NCBI GenBank assembly: GCA_963817135.1
Contig: CAWFNG010000016.1
Location: forward strand, 124,001-188,000
Direction: 5' to 3'
DNA: 64,000 bases
From: VAZQ01 sp963817135
GTDB lineage: Bacteria > Pseudomonadota > Alphaproteobacteria > Rhizobiales > Xanthobacteraceae
Positions 44,200 to 51,224 of this stretch are shown here, in pieces. Position 1 is the first letter of the stretch; every line of letters begins with the position of its first letter. Below the pieces are notes generated by a model that saw only the letters and a program-made list of their open reading frames with translations, searched no databases and was not told the DNA's origin. The translations under genes and the position numbers were made by a program.

Positions 44200-44676
44200 A
44201 TGGCCGCGCTGATCGCTCCATTGGTGGAAGTAATTCCGCATCTGCCGGCGCGCGGCGCGCTGCTCGGCCTCGATCTCGGCAGCAAGACGATCGGCGTTGC
44301 CGTGAGCGACCCGGACCGGCGGATTGCGACGGGCGTTGTAACCATCGCACGCACCCGTTTCGCCGCCGATGCCGCGCGTCTCCTCGCACTTGCATCGGAA
44401 CGCAGAGTCGTCGCCTTCGTGCTCGGTCTGCCCATCAATATGGACGGCAGCGAAGGCGCGCGCGCGCAATCAACCCGCGCATTTGCCCGCAACCTTGCTC
44501 GCCTGACGAATCTTCCAATCGCGTTGTGGGACGAGCGGTTATCCACTGCCGCGGTTGAGCGCGATCTCATTGCCGCGGATGTGAGCCGCGCCCGCCGTGC
44601 CAAGGTCATCGACCAGCATGCCGCCGCCTTCATCCTGCAAGGCGCGCTCGACCGCTTGGCCCGTAGCCCGGATTGA
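44200..44676 (+). CDS. ruvX: Putative pre-16S rRNA nuclease / Holliday junction resolvase (YqgF)
   Basis: RNase H-like nuclease of 158 residues. Motifs seen are LLGLDLGSKTIGVAVSDPDRRIATG (first catalytic Asp), FVLGLPINMDGSEGARAQ, WDERLSTAAVERDL (Glu) and the final DQHAAAFILQGALD (Asp). The last residues RSPD and the TGA stop are encoded by the first arm of a palindromic repeat. It converges on the AidB-like gene. Confidence 0.93.
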   Translation: MAALIAPLVEVIPHLPARGALLGLDLGSKTIGVAVSDPDRRIATGVVTIARTRFAADAARLLALASERRVVAFVLGLPINMDGSEGARAQSTRAFARNLARLTNLPIALWDERLSTAAVERDLIAADVSRARRAKVIDQHAAAFILQGALDRLARSPD

Positions 44677-44731
44677 GCGCTTGCTCAATCCGGGACTTCC
44701 CCGGATTTCGTAAGAACGAAATCCGGGCTAC
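44663..44731. repeat. Palindromic repeat/bidirectional terminator after ruvX
   Basis: Outer arms gtagcccggat (44663-44673) and atccgggctac (44721-44731) enclose two smaller hairpins, attgagcgcttgctcaat and atttcgtaagaacgaaat. The repeat is typical of dispersed GTAGCCCGGAT elements known in many proteobacteria (from memory). It supplies the end of ruvX and separates it from the convergent acyl-CoA dehydrogenase gene. Confidence 0.8.
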
Positions 44732-44748
44732 GAAACCATCGCCCGACT

Positions 44749-46392
44749 TCACGCCGGCAATGCGTGATCGAGCACCAGGCGCGCTTCGCTTGGCGTGATG
44801 CTGCTGGTTCCAAACATCGGCTCATGGCGATCGTGGAGCCTTGTCCGCGCGAAAAGCGTGGCTATTTCCGGCGCGCTGGCGCGCAGCGCAGAAGCCGCGG
44901 CCATGCAGGCGAGCCGACCCACCGCCGCGCGCGCGCCGGGCTCTGCATCTGTACTTGAAAGCATGGCGCGAACTACGTTGGCGGTCTCGCTTCCACCCGG
45001 CAGCTCCCTGACCTCCGCCGCAAGCGCATCGAACACGTCCGGCGCGGCATCGCGCTCGCTCGCAAGCGCGCGCAGCACATCGAGGCACATCACATTGCCC
45101 GAGCCTTCCCAAATCGCATTCACCGGAGCCTCGCGGTAAACCCGCGGCAACACGCTTTCCTCGACGTAGCCGTTGCCCCCCAAGCACTCCATGGCTTCGT
45201 AGGCGAGCGGCGGCGCACTCTTGCAGATCCAATATTTCACCGCCGGAGTGAATAGGCGCGCCCGCGCAGCTTCCTGCGGATCGCTCGCGGCAAGATCGAA
45301 CGATCGCGCGAGCCGCATCACCAGGGCGGTTGCGGCCGCAACCTCAATGGCCATGTCGGCAAGCACGCTTTGCATCATCGCGTGGTCGACGAGCCGCTTT
45401 TGAAACACCGTGCGGTGGCGGGCATGATGGAGCGCCTGCGCCAACGCCATGCGCATGATGCCGGCGGACGCAATGGCGCAGTCGAGGCGCGTGAGCTGGA
45501 CCATGTTTATGATGGTGCGCACCCCCCTCCCCTCCTGGCCGACACGCCAGGCGAAGGCACGCGCGAACTCGACTTCCGAGGATGCATTCGAGCGGTTGCC
45601 CAGTTTGTCCTTTAGGCGCTGAAAACGGAGCCCGTTGACCGAGCCGTCGGGGCGAAAGCGCGGCAGCAGAAAACAGGTCAATCCCCCAGGCGCCTGCGCC
45701 AGCACCAGAAAGGCATCGCACATCGGCGCTGACATGAACCATTTCTGGCCGGTAATGATGTAACCCTCGCCGTCGGGCTCGGCCCTCGTCGTGTTCGTGC
45801 GTACGTCGGTGCCGCCCTGCCTCTCCGTCATGCCCATTCCGAGCGTCATGGCGGTCTTTTCCCACCAGGGGAGAAAATGGGCGTCGTACACGCGCGACAA
45901 AATCTTTGGCATGAGCTTGCCTGCGACCGCCGGCTCGACGGCAAGCGCGGCGACCGCGGCGCGGGTCATGGTGATCGGGCAGAGGTGTCCGGTCTCGATC
46001 TGCGCCGCCATGTAAAAGCGTGCGGCGCGGATGACCTGCGCGGGCGCGGGGGCCGGAGTGGCATCGTTGCTCCAACTCGAGGCATGCAGGCCCGCCGCCA
46101 TGCTCTCTGCCATGAAATGATGGTAAGCCGGATGAAACTCGACCCTGTCGAGGCGACCCCCCCTGGGGTCGAATGCTCTAAGTTTGGGGGGATTCTCGTT
46201 GGCTTGCCGGCCGAGGTCGAACATGTCGGCCGTACCCCAGCGCCGGCCAAAGGCGGCCAAGGTCACGGCATCCTCGCCTCCGCCATTTGCTGCGACGGCA
46301 TGCTGCAGCGGCAAATCGCTGGTGTAGAGATCGATATCGACATAAGGCGGCGACTGGTTGCACGCTTCGTCGCCGCCGAAAGCGCCTGACAT
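44749..46392 (-). CDS. AidB-like acyl-CoA dehydrogenase
   Basis: Long (547 residues) acyl-CoA dehydrogenase from ATG 46392. The start MSGAFGGDEACNQSPPYVDIDLY, the domain phrases LGMGMTERQGGTDVRTNTT and YIITGQKWFMSAPMCDAFLV, and the C-terminal YEAMECLGGNGYVEESVLPRVYREAPVNAIWEGSGN match AidB of E. coli. AidB protects DNA from alkylation or degrades alkylating agents, though its mechanism is debated. Length exceeds ordinary dehydrogenases by an extra C-terminal helical domain, as in AidB. Confidence 0.9.
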   Translation of the reverse strand: MSGAFGGDEACNQSPPYVDIDLYTSDLPLQHAVAANGGGEDAVTLAAFGRRWGTADMFDLGRQANENPPKLRAFDPRGGRLDRVEFHPAYHHFMAESMAAGLHASSWSNDATPAPAPAQVIRAARFYMAAQIETGHLCPITMTRAAVAALAVEPAVAGKLMPKILSRVYDAHFLPWWEKTAMTLGMGMTERQGGTDVRTNTTRAEPDGEGYIITGQKWFMSAPMCDAFLVLAQAPGGLTCFLLPRFRPDGSVNGLRFQRLKDKLGNRSNASSEVEFARAFAWRVGQEGRGVRTIINMVQLTRLDCAIASAGIMRMALAQALHHARHRTVFQKRLVDHAMMQSVLADMAIEVAAATALVMRLARSFDLAASDPQEAARARLFTPAVKYWICKSAPPLAYEAMECLGGNGYVEESVLPRVYREAPVNAIWEGSGNVMCLDVLRALASERDAAPDVFDALAAEVRELPGGSETANVVRAMLSSTDAEPGARAAVGRLACMAAASALRASAPEIATLFARTRLHDRHEPMFGTSSITPSEARLVLDHALPA

Positions 46393-46499
46393 AACGCCCT
46401 TCCCCGCGTCGGTTGCAACGAACAAAAGCATTTCTGCCTGTGGAACACCGGCAAGCGCCCTTGTTCCGGGGAGAAACTGACCCTATAGGTGCGGTTTTA

Positions 46500-47453
46500 A
46501 TGAACATCGCCCAAAAGTCATCATTCGTTCTCAGCCAAAAGCACCTGCTGGGAATCGAAGGACTTTCGCGCGACGATATCCTTCACCTTCTCGATCTGGC
46601 GGAGCAGTTCGTCGAGCTTAACCGGCAGATCGAGAAAAAACAGGCGTCGCTCCGCGGGCGCACGCTGATCAACCTCTTTTTCGAGGCTTCGACCCGCACC
46701 CAGGCATCGTTCGAGCTTGCCGGAAAGCGGCTCGGCGCCGACGTCATGAACATGTCAGTCGGCTCTTCCTCCATGCGCAAGGGCGAAACGCTGATCGACA
46801 CGGCAGTGACGCTCAATGCCATGCGTCCCGACCTCATTGTAGTGCGCCACCATGCCTCCGGCGCGGTCGAGCTTCTCGCCAAGAAAGTCGATTGCTCCGT
46901 GATCAATGCCGGGGACGGTTCACACGAACATCCAACGCAGGCGCTGCTCGACGCACTCACCATTCGCCGCAACAAAGGCCGTATCGAGCGGCTGATCGTC
47001 GCCATTTGCGGCGACATTCTGCATTCGCGCGTCGCCCGTTCCGACATAATTTTGTTCAATGCACTCGGCGCCCGCGTGCGAGTTGTTGCGCCGTCCACCT
47101 TGCTGCCGCCCCGGGTCGAGCGCTTCGGCGTCGAGGCGTTCCAGGACATGCGCGAAGGGCTGCGCGACGCCGACATCGTCATGATGCTGCGCCTTCAGCG
47201 CGAGCGCATGAACGGCTCGTTTGTTCCGTCAACGCAGGAATATTTCCACTATTTCGGTCTGGACCAGAAGAAGCTCGCCTATGCCAAACCCGACGCCCTG
47301 GTCATGCATCCCGGACCGATGAATCGCGGGGTCGAGATCGACACGGCGGTTGCGGACGGGACGCAATCGCTCATTCGCGAGCAAGTGGAAATGGGCGTCG
47401 CGGTGCGCATGGCGGTGCTGGAAGCGCTGTCACGCAATCTGCCGAACCAGTGA
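46500..47453 (+). CDS. pyrB: Aspartate carbamoyltransferase catalytic subunit
   Basis: Condenses aspartate with carbamoyl phosphate in pyrimidine synthesis. Start ATG 46500 gives 317 residues; the open frame extends upstream without homology. The carbamoyl phosphate motif is ASTRTQASFE (about residues 63-72), followed by SVGSSSMRKGETLIDT, the His in VIRHHASG-type VVRHHASGAVE and GDGSHEHPTQALLD, and MHPGPMNRG at the end. No regulatory subunit gene adjoins; this class pairs with a PyrC-like subunit, here the next gene (TGATG overlap). Confidence 0.96.
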   Translation: MNIAQKSSFVLSQKHLLGIEGLSRDDILHLLDLAEQFVELNRQIEKKQASLRGRTLINLFFEASTRTQASFELAGKRLGADVMNMSVGSSSMRKGETLIDTAVTLNAMRPDLIVVRHHASGAVELLAKKVDCSVINAGDGSHEHPTQALLDALTIRRNKGRIERLIVAICGDILHSRVARSDIILFNALGARVRVVAPSTLLPPRVERFGVEAFQDMREGLRDADIVMMLRLQRERMNGSFVPSTQEYFHYFGLDQKKLAYAKPDALVMHPGPMNRGVEIDTAVADGTQSLIREQVEMGVAVRMAVLEALSRNLPNQ

Positions 47454-48751
47454 TGATCGAGCGTCGCCCCGTCCTGCTCGCAAACGGCCGCATCATCGAC
47501 CCGTCGCGGAATTTCGAAATCGACGGCGATCTCCTCATGGCCGACGGCGTCATCCGGGAAGCAAAACGCGGCATCGGCGCTGCCGGGGTGCCGGAAAATA
47601 CCGAAGTGATCGATTGCAAAGGCAGGGTGATCGCCCCGGGTCTCGTCGACATGCGTGCGTTCGTGGGCGAGCCGGGGGCGGAATATCGCGAAACCATTGC
47701 CTCGGCGAGCCAGGCTGCTGCGGCCGGCGGCGTGACGACCATCATCTGCCAGCCCGATACTTCGCCGGCGATCGATGATCCTGCCATCGTCGACTTCGTG
47801 TTGCGGCGTGCCCGCGACACTTCCATCGTCCACGTACATCCCATGGCGGCATTGACCAAAGGATTGCGCGGGGAGGAAATGGCGGAGATCGGTCGCCTCA
47901 AGGCTGCCGGTGCCGTCGCTTTCACCGATGGCGCAAGAAGCGTCACCAACGCGCAGGTCATGCGTCGCGTGTTCACCTATGCGCGGGACTTCGATGCGCT
48001 GGTGGTCCATCACACTGAAGACCCCGATCTCGTGGGCGAAGGGGTGATGAACGAAGGTGAATTCGCCGCCCGGCTCGGGCTTGCCGGCGTTCCCACCGCC
48101 GCCGAGACGATCATGCTTGAACGCGACATCCGGCTCGTCGCGCTCACGCAAACGCGTTACCACGCCGCATCGGTGACCTGCGCCGAGGCGCTCGAAGTTT
48201 TGCGACGCGCCAAGGAAGACGGGCTCAAGGTCACAGCCTCCGCCTCCATCAATCACCTCACGCTCAACGAAATCGACATCGGCCCATACCGCACCTTTCT
48301 CAAGCTTTCGCCGCCGTTGCGCGCGGAAGACGATCGTGCGGCCCTGGTCACCGCGTTAGCGTCAGGCCTCATCGACGTGGTGATGTCCGATCACAACCCG
48401 CAGGATGTCGAAGGCAAACGACTGCCCTTCGCCGAGGCAAGTCCGGGCGCGATCGGCCTCGAAACCATGCTGGCGGCGGGTCTGCGGCTTATCAATTCAG
48501 GTGAGGTTTCGTTCATGGCCTTGCTGAAGGCGATGTCGAGCACGCCTGCCGAACTATTGCACCTTGCTGCTGGAAATTTGCGTCCGGGGAGCCCCGCCGA
48601 CGTGATCGTGATTGATCCTGACGTCCCCTGGATGGTCGATCCCGCCGAACTCAAGTCGAAATGCAAGAATACCCCCTTCGATGAGGCCAAGCTCGAAGGC
48701 CGCGTGATACGCACCATTGTTGGCGGCCGCACGGTCTATGAATACGTTTGA
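47453..48751 (+). CDS. pyrC: Dihydroorotase-like protein lacking the HxH zinc ligands (PyrC')
   Basis: The 432-residue amidohydrolase starts at ATG 47453 (overlap with the pyrB stop) and has the family scaffold IAPGLVDMRAFVGEPG, GGVTTIICQPDT, VHPMAALTKGLRG, VHHTEDPDLVGEG and VMSDHNPQD. The canonical HxH of active dihydroorotases (DLHVHLREPG) is replaced by R68-A69-F70. It is therefore probably the non-catalytic PyrC' subunit that structures PyrB in other bacteria. An active dihydroorotase should be encoded elsewhere (inference). Confidence 0.93.
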   Translation: MIERRPVLLANGRIIDPSRNFEIDGDLLMADGVIREAKRGIGAAGVPENTEVIDCKGRVIAPGLVDMRAFVGEPGAEYRETIASASQAAAAGGVTTIICQPDTSPAIDDPAIVDFVLRRARDTSIVHVHPMAALTKGLRGEEMAEIGRLKAAGAVAFTDGARSVTNAQVMRRVFTYARDFDALVVHHTEDPDLVGEGVMNEGEFAARLGLAGVPTAAETIMLERDIRLVALTQTRYHAASVTCAEALEVLRRAKEDGLKVTASASINHLTLNEIDIGPYRTFLKLSPPLRAEDDRAALVTALASGLIDVVMSDHNPQDVEGKRLPFAEASPGAIGLETMLAAGLRLINSGEVSFMALLKAMSSTPAELLHLAAGNLRPGSPADVIVIDPDVPWMVDPAELKSKCKNTPFDEAKLEGRVIRTIVGGRTVYEYV

Positions 48752-48754
48752 GGA

Positions 48755-49360
48755 ATGACGGAGTTGTCGGCCGCGCCGCTTTTCGCTGCGGCGGCATTGT
48801 TCGGTTATCTCAGCGGCTCGGTACCTTTCGGGCTCCTGCTGACGCGGCTTGCCGGCACGGCCGATATTCGCTCGCTCGGCTCCGGCAATATTGGCGCGAC
48901 CAATGTCCTGCGCACCGGGCGCAAAGGGCTGGCCGCCGCCACCCTGGTCGGCGACGCCCTCAAGGGCACCGCAGCCGTGCTCGTAGTTGCGCATTTCTTG
49001 TCCCGTGAGTTTGCGTTCGCCGCCGCCGCCGGCGCCTTTCTCGGGCATATCTTTCCGGTGTGGCTGGCATTCAAAGGCGGAAAAGGCGTTGCAACTTATG
49101 TCGGCGTTCTCCTCGCGCTTGCCTGGCCGGCGGCGGTCGCCTTTGGCCTGATCTGGATCGCTGTGGCGGCGCTCACCCGCTACTCCTCCCTCGCCGCGCT
49201 CATTGCGAGCGCCGCAACGCCTTTCTGTTTATGGGCACTCGGAAAGCCGGGCGAGGCGATTCTGTTCGCCGCGCTCACGCTGATCCTATGGTTCATGCAC
49301 CGCGCCAACATCGTCCGGTTGGTGGATGGCAGGGAGGCCAAAATCGGCGCCGGAAGATAA
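48755..49360 (+). CDS. plsY: Glycerol-3-phosphate acyltransferase PlsY
   Basis: Membrane enzyme that transfers the acyl group from acyl-phosphate (made by PlsX, encoded at 173-1243) to glycerol-3-phosphate. The 201-residue product has about five membrane segments and the motifs YLSGSVPFGLLL, RSLGSGNIGATNVLRTGRK, and AFKGGKGVATYVGVLLAL. It begins 3 nt after pyrC. A twin-hairpin repeat follows the gene. Confidence 0.95.
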   Translation: MTELSAAPLFAAAALFGYLSGSVPFGLLLTRLAGTADIRSLGSGNIGATNVLRTGRKGLAAATLVGDALKGTAAVLVVAHFLSREFAFAAAAGAFLGHIFPVWLAFKGGKGVATYVGVLLALAWPAAVAFGLIWIAVAALTRYSSLAALIASAATPFCLWALGKPGEAILFAALTLILWFMHRANIVRLVDGREAKIGAGR

Positions 49361-49374
49361 ACGCCAGCGGCAGA

Positions 49375-49542
49375 CTAGTGCGGTGAATTTGAAGTTCCTA
49401 TCATAACTGGCCGCAAGCTCGTTTAGGAACTTCAAATTCAAAACCGCACTAGAAATCATAGAGTTGCTAGTGGTCCTTAGATTCCGAAGTTCGCATCTGA
49501 ACGTGCCGCGAGTGGTGGCGAACTTCGGAATCGGACCACTAG
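49375..49542. repeat. Twin-hairpin repeat, copy 2 (B then A, opposite orientation to copy 1)
   Basis: B part at 49375-49452 (arms ctagtgcggtgaatttgaag and complement) and A part at 49467-49542 (arms ctagtggtccttagattccg and complement), 14 bp apart. The sequence is the reverse complement of 35173-35338 with about ten differences counted by eye. The element lies between plsY and dprA, both on the plus strand. It contains no gene. Confidence 0.85.
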
Positions 49543-49668
49543 CCGGAAGCTTGTTCTTAACCATAGCCTTGCGAGCGGATCAGTCGGCTATTGGCACGGT
49601 TCCAATAGTATAGTTAATATTCACTGTTTCCGCTCTCCTAGTTGGATTGGTACCCCCTAGGAATGCGG

Positions 49669-49701
49669 GGCGTGGAGCTGGGCTTGTCTCGGCTCCACGC
49701 C
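49669..49701. repeat. Short inverted repeat before dprA
   Basis: ggcgtggagc (49669-49678) pairs with gctccacgcc (49692-49701) around a 13-nt loop, followed by cactag. It could be a terminator or a remnant of another repeat. It is 18 bp upstream of the dprA start. Confidence 0.5.
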
Positions 49702-49719
49702 ACTAGTTGACCTGTCCGT

Positions 49720-50838
49720 ATGACGGCAACTTTATCCCAGGAGAACAGGCTCGATTGGCTGCGGCTTATCCGCAGCGACAATGTAGGCCCGCGCACCTTC
49801 CGCGCGCTGATCAAACACTATGGTGGCGACGCGCGTGCCGCGCTTGCAGCGCTGCCTGATCTGGCACGGCGCGGCGGCGCTGAACGGCCGGCGCGAACCT
49901 GCACCCGCGAAGAAGCCGAACGTGAACTTGCCGCGACGAACGCTGTCGACGCGCGCTTCATTGCAATCGGCGAGCCCGATTATCCACTGCGCCTGGCGAT
50001 GATCGATGACCCTCCGCCCCTCATCACCATGCGCGGCAACACGGCGGTACTTGCTGCCCCGATGGTAGCTGTGGTCGGCGCGCGCAATGCTTCGGCAGCG
50101 GGAGTGCGCTTTGCCGAGCGGCTTGCGCACGATCTCGGCGGAGCGGGTTTTATCGTCGTGTCGGGGCTTGCGCGCGGGATCGATGCCGGCGCGCATCGCG
50201 CAAGCCTTGCCTCTGGTACGGTGGCGGTGCTCGCCGGAGGCCACGCCCATATCTATCCGCCTGAACACGTTGCCTTGGCCGAGGCGATCCTCGCGCAAGG
50301 CGCGCTCGTTTCCGAAATGCCGCTGGGATGGGAGCCCCGCGGGCACGATTTTCCCCGTCGCAACCGGCTGATCTCCGGACTTGCTGCTGGCGTGGTGATC
50401 ATCGAGGCCGCCAAGCGATCGGGCTCGCTCATCACCGCCCGATATGCCCTGGAACAAGGCCGGGAAGTGTTCGCGGTCCCAGGCTCGCCGCTCGACCCGC
50501 GCGCCGAAGGCGGCAATCAGCTGATCAAGGACGGCGCTACGTTGGTCACGCAAGCAGCCGACGTTATCGCAGTGCTGCGGCCAATCCTCGGTCAGGCCGG
50601 CCTGACGGCGGCGGTCGAGGCGCAAGCGCCCGACCCGATTTCCTCCCCGATGGGAGACCCAGGTCCGGACGATCGCTCGCGTGTTGCGAGCCTTCTTGGC
50701 CCCACGCCTGCGTCAATCGATGACCTGATCCGGCTTTCCGGCTGCACTCCCGCGATCGTGCGCACCGTATTGCTGGAGCTCGAACTGGCGGGGCGCCTGG
50801 AGCGTCACGGCGACGGAATGGTGTCGCTGGTGGAGTAA
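49720..50838 (+). CDS. dprA: DNA-processing protein DprA
   Basis: Loads RecA on incoming single-stranded DNA during transformation. The 372-residue protein has the Rossmann-fold domain with VAVVGARNASAAGVRFAERL, FIVVSGLARGIDAGAHRASL, VAVLAGGHAHIYPPEH, FPRRNRLISGLAAGVVIIEA and GSLITARYALEQGREVFAVPG. An N-terminal helical region (LRLIRSDNVGPRTFRALI) and a C-terminal winged helix (LDDLIRLSG-type, SIDDLIRLSGCTPAIVRTVLLELEL) are also present. Confidence 0.96.
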   Translation: MTATLSQENRLDWLRLIRSDNVGPRTFRALIKHYGGDARAALAALPDLARRGGAERPARTCTREEAERELAATNAVDARFIAIGEPDYPLRLAMIDDPPPLITMRGNTAVLAAPMVAVVGARNASAAGVRFAERLAHDLGGAGFIVVSGLARGIDAGAHRASLASGTVAVLAGGHAHIYPPEHVALAEAILAQGALVSEMPLGWEPRGHDFPRRNRLISGLAAGVVIIEAAKRSGSLITARYALEQGREVFAVPGSPLDPRAEGGNQLIKDGATLVTQAADVIAVLRPILGQAGLTAAVEAQAPDPISSPMGDPGPDDRSRVASLLGPTPASIDDLIRLSGCTPAIVRTVLLELELAGRLERHGDGMVSLVE

Positions 50839-51224
50839 AGTGCTTGCAATGTTACGCAATTCTGCTATGTTCACGTATTGTTCAAAGGGCAGTCGGTTCG
50901 GGACGGCTACGCTAACGGTTTTGTGCCGGGCAGCTGGCTTCGTCGCCACAACCGAAGATTGTGTATGATTATGATGCATTCCACCAAATCGCGGCCTGAA
51001 ATTTCCTGATAATACAGGTAAAAAAGTGTATAAAATTGGATGAGCGCGTAATAGTTGTAAGCCTTTCTTCTATTCTGGGTTGTACGAACACGATGATTGG
51101 AGGAGAGGGCTTGCCGCTCCGCCTTTGACTCCGAGGGTTGACATTCCCATCTTTCGTCGCGACAAGACGCGGCCCGATTTTGTCCCGCGGAGGCGTTTCC
51201 CAGCCTCTAAATCATTGGAATTGC
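50839..51224. other. Intergenic region upstream of topA
   Basis: About 386 bp, more AT-rich than the surroundings in its first 230 bp (for example tacaggtaaaaaagtgtata). No gene, tRNA or repeat was recognised. A perfect TTGACA lies at 51139-51144 but without a clear -10 box at the right distance. A small RNA cannot be excluded. Confidence 0.5.

Noticed and set aside
47279..48256. 325-residue minus-strand frame over pyrB/pyrC
   Set aside because: Shadow of pyrC; composition typical of antisense frames.
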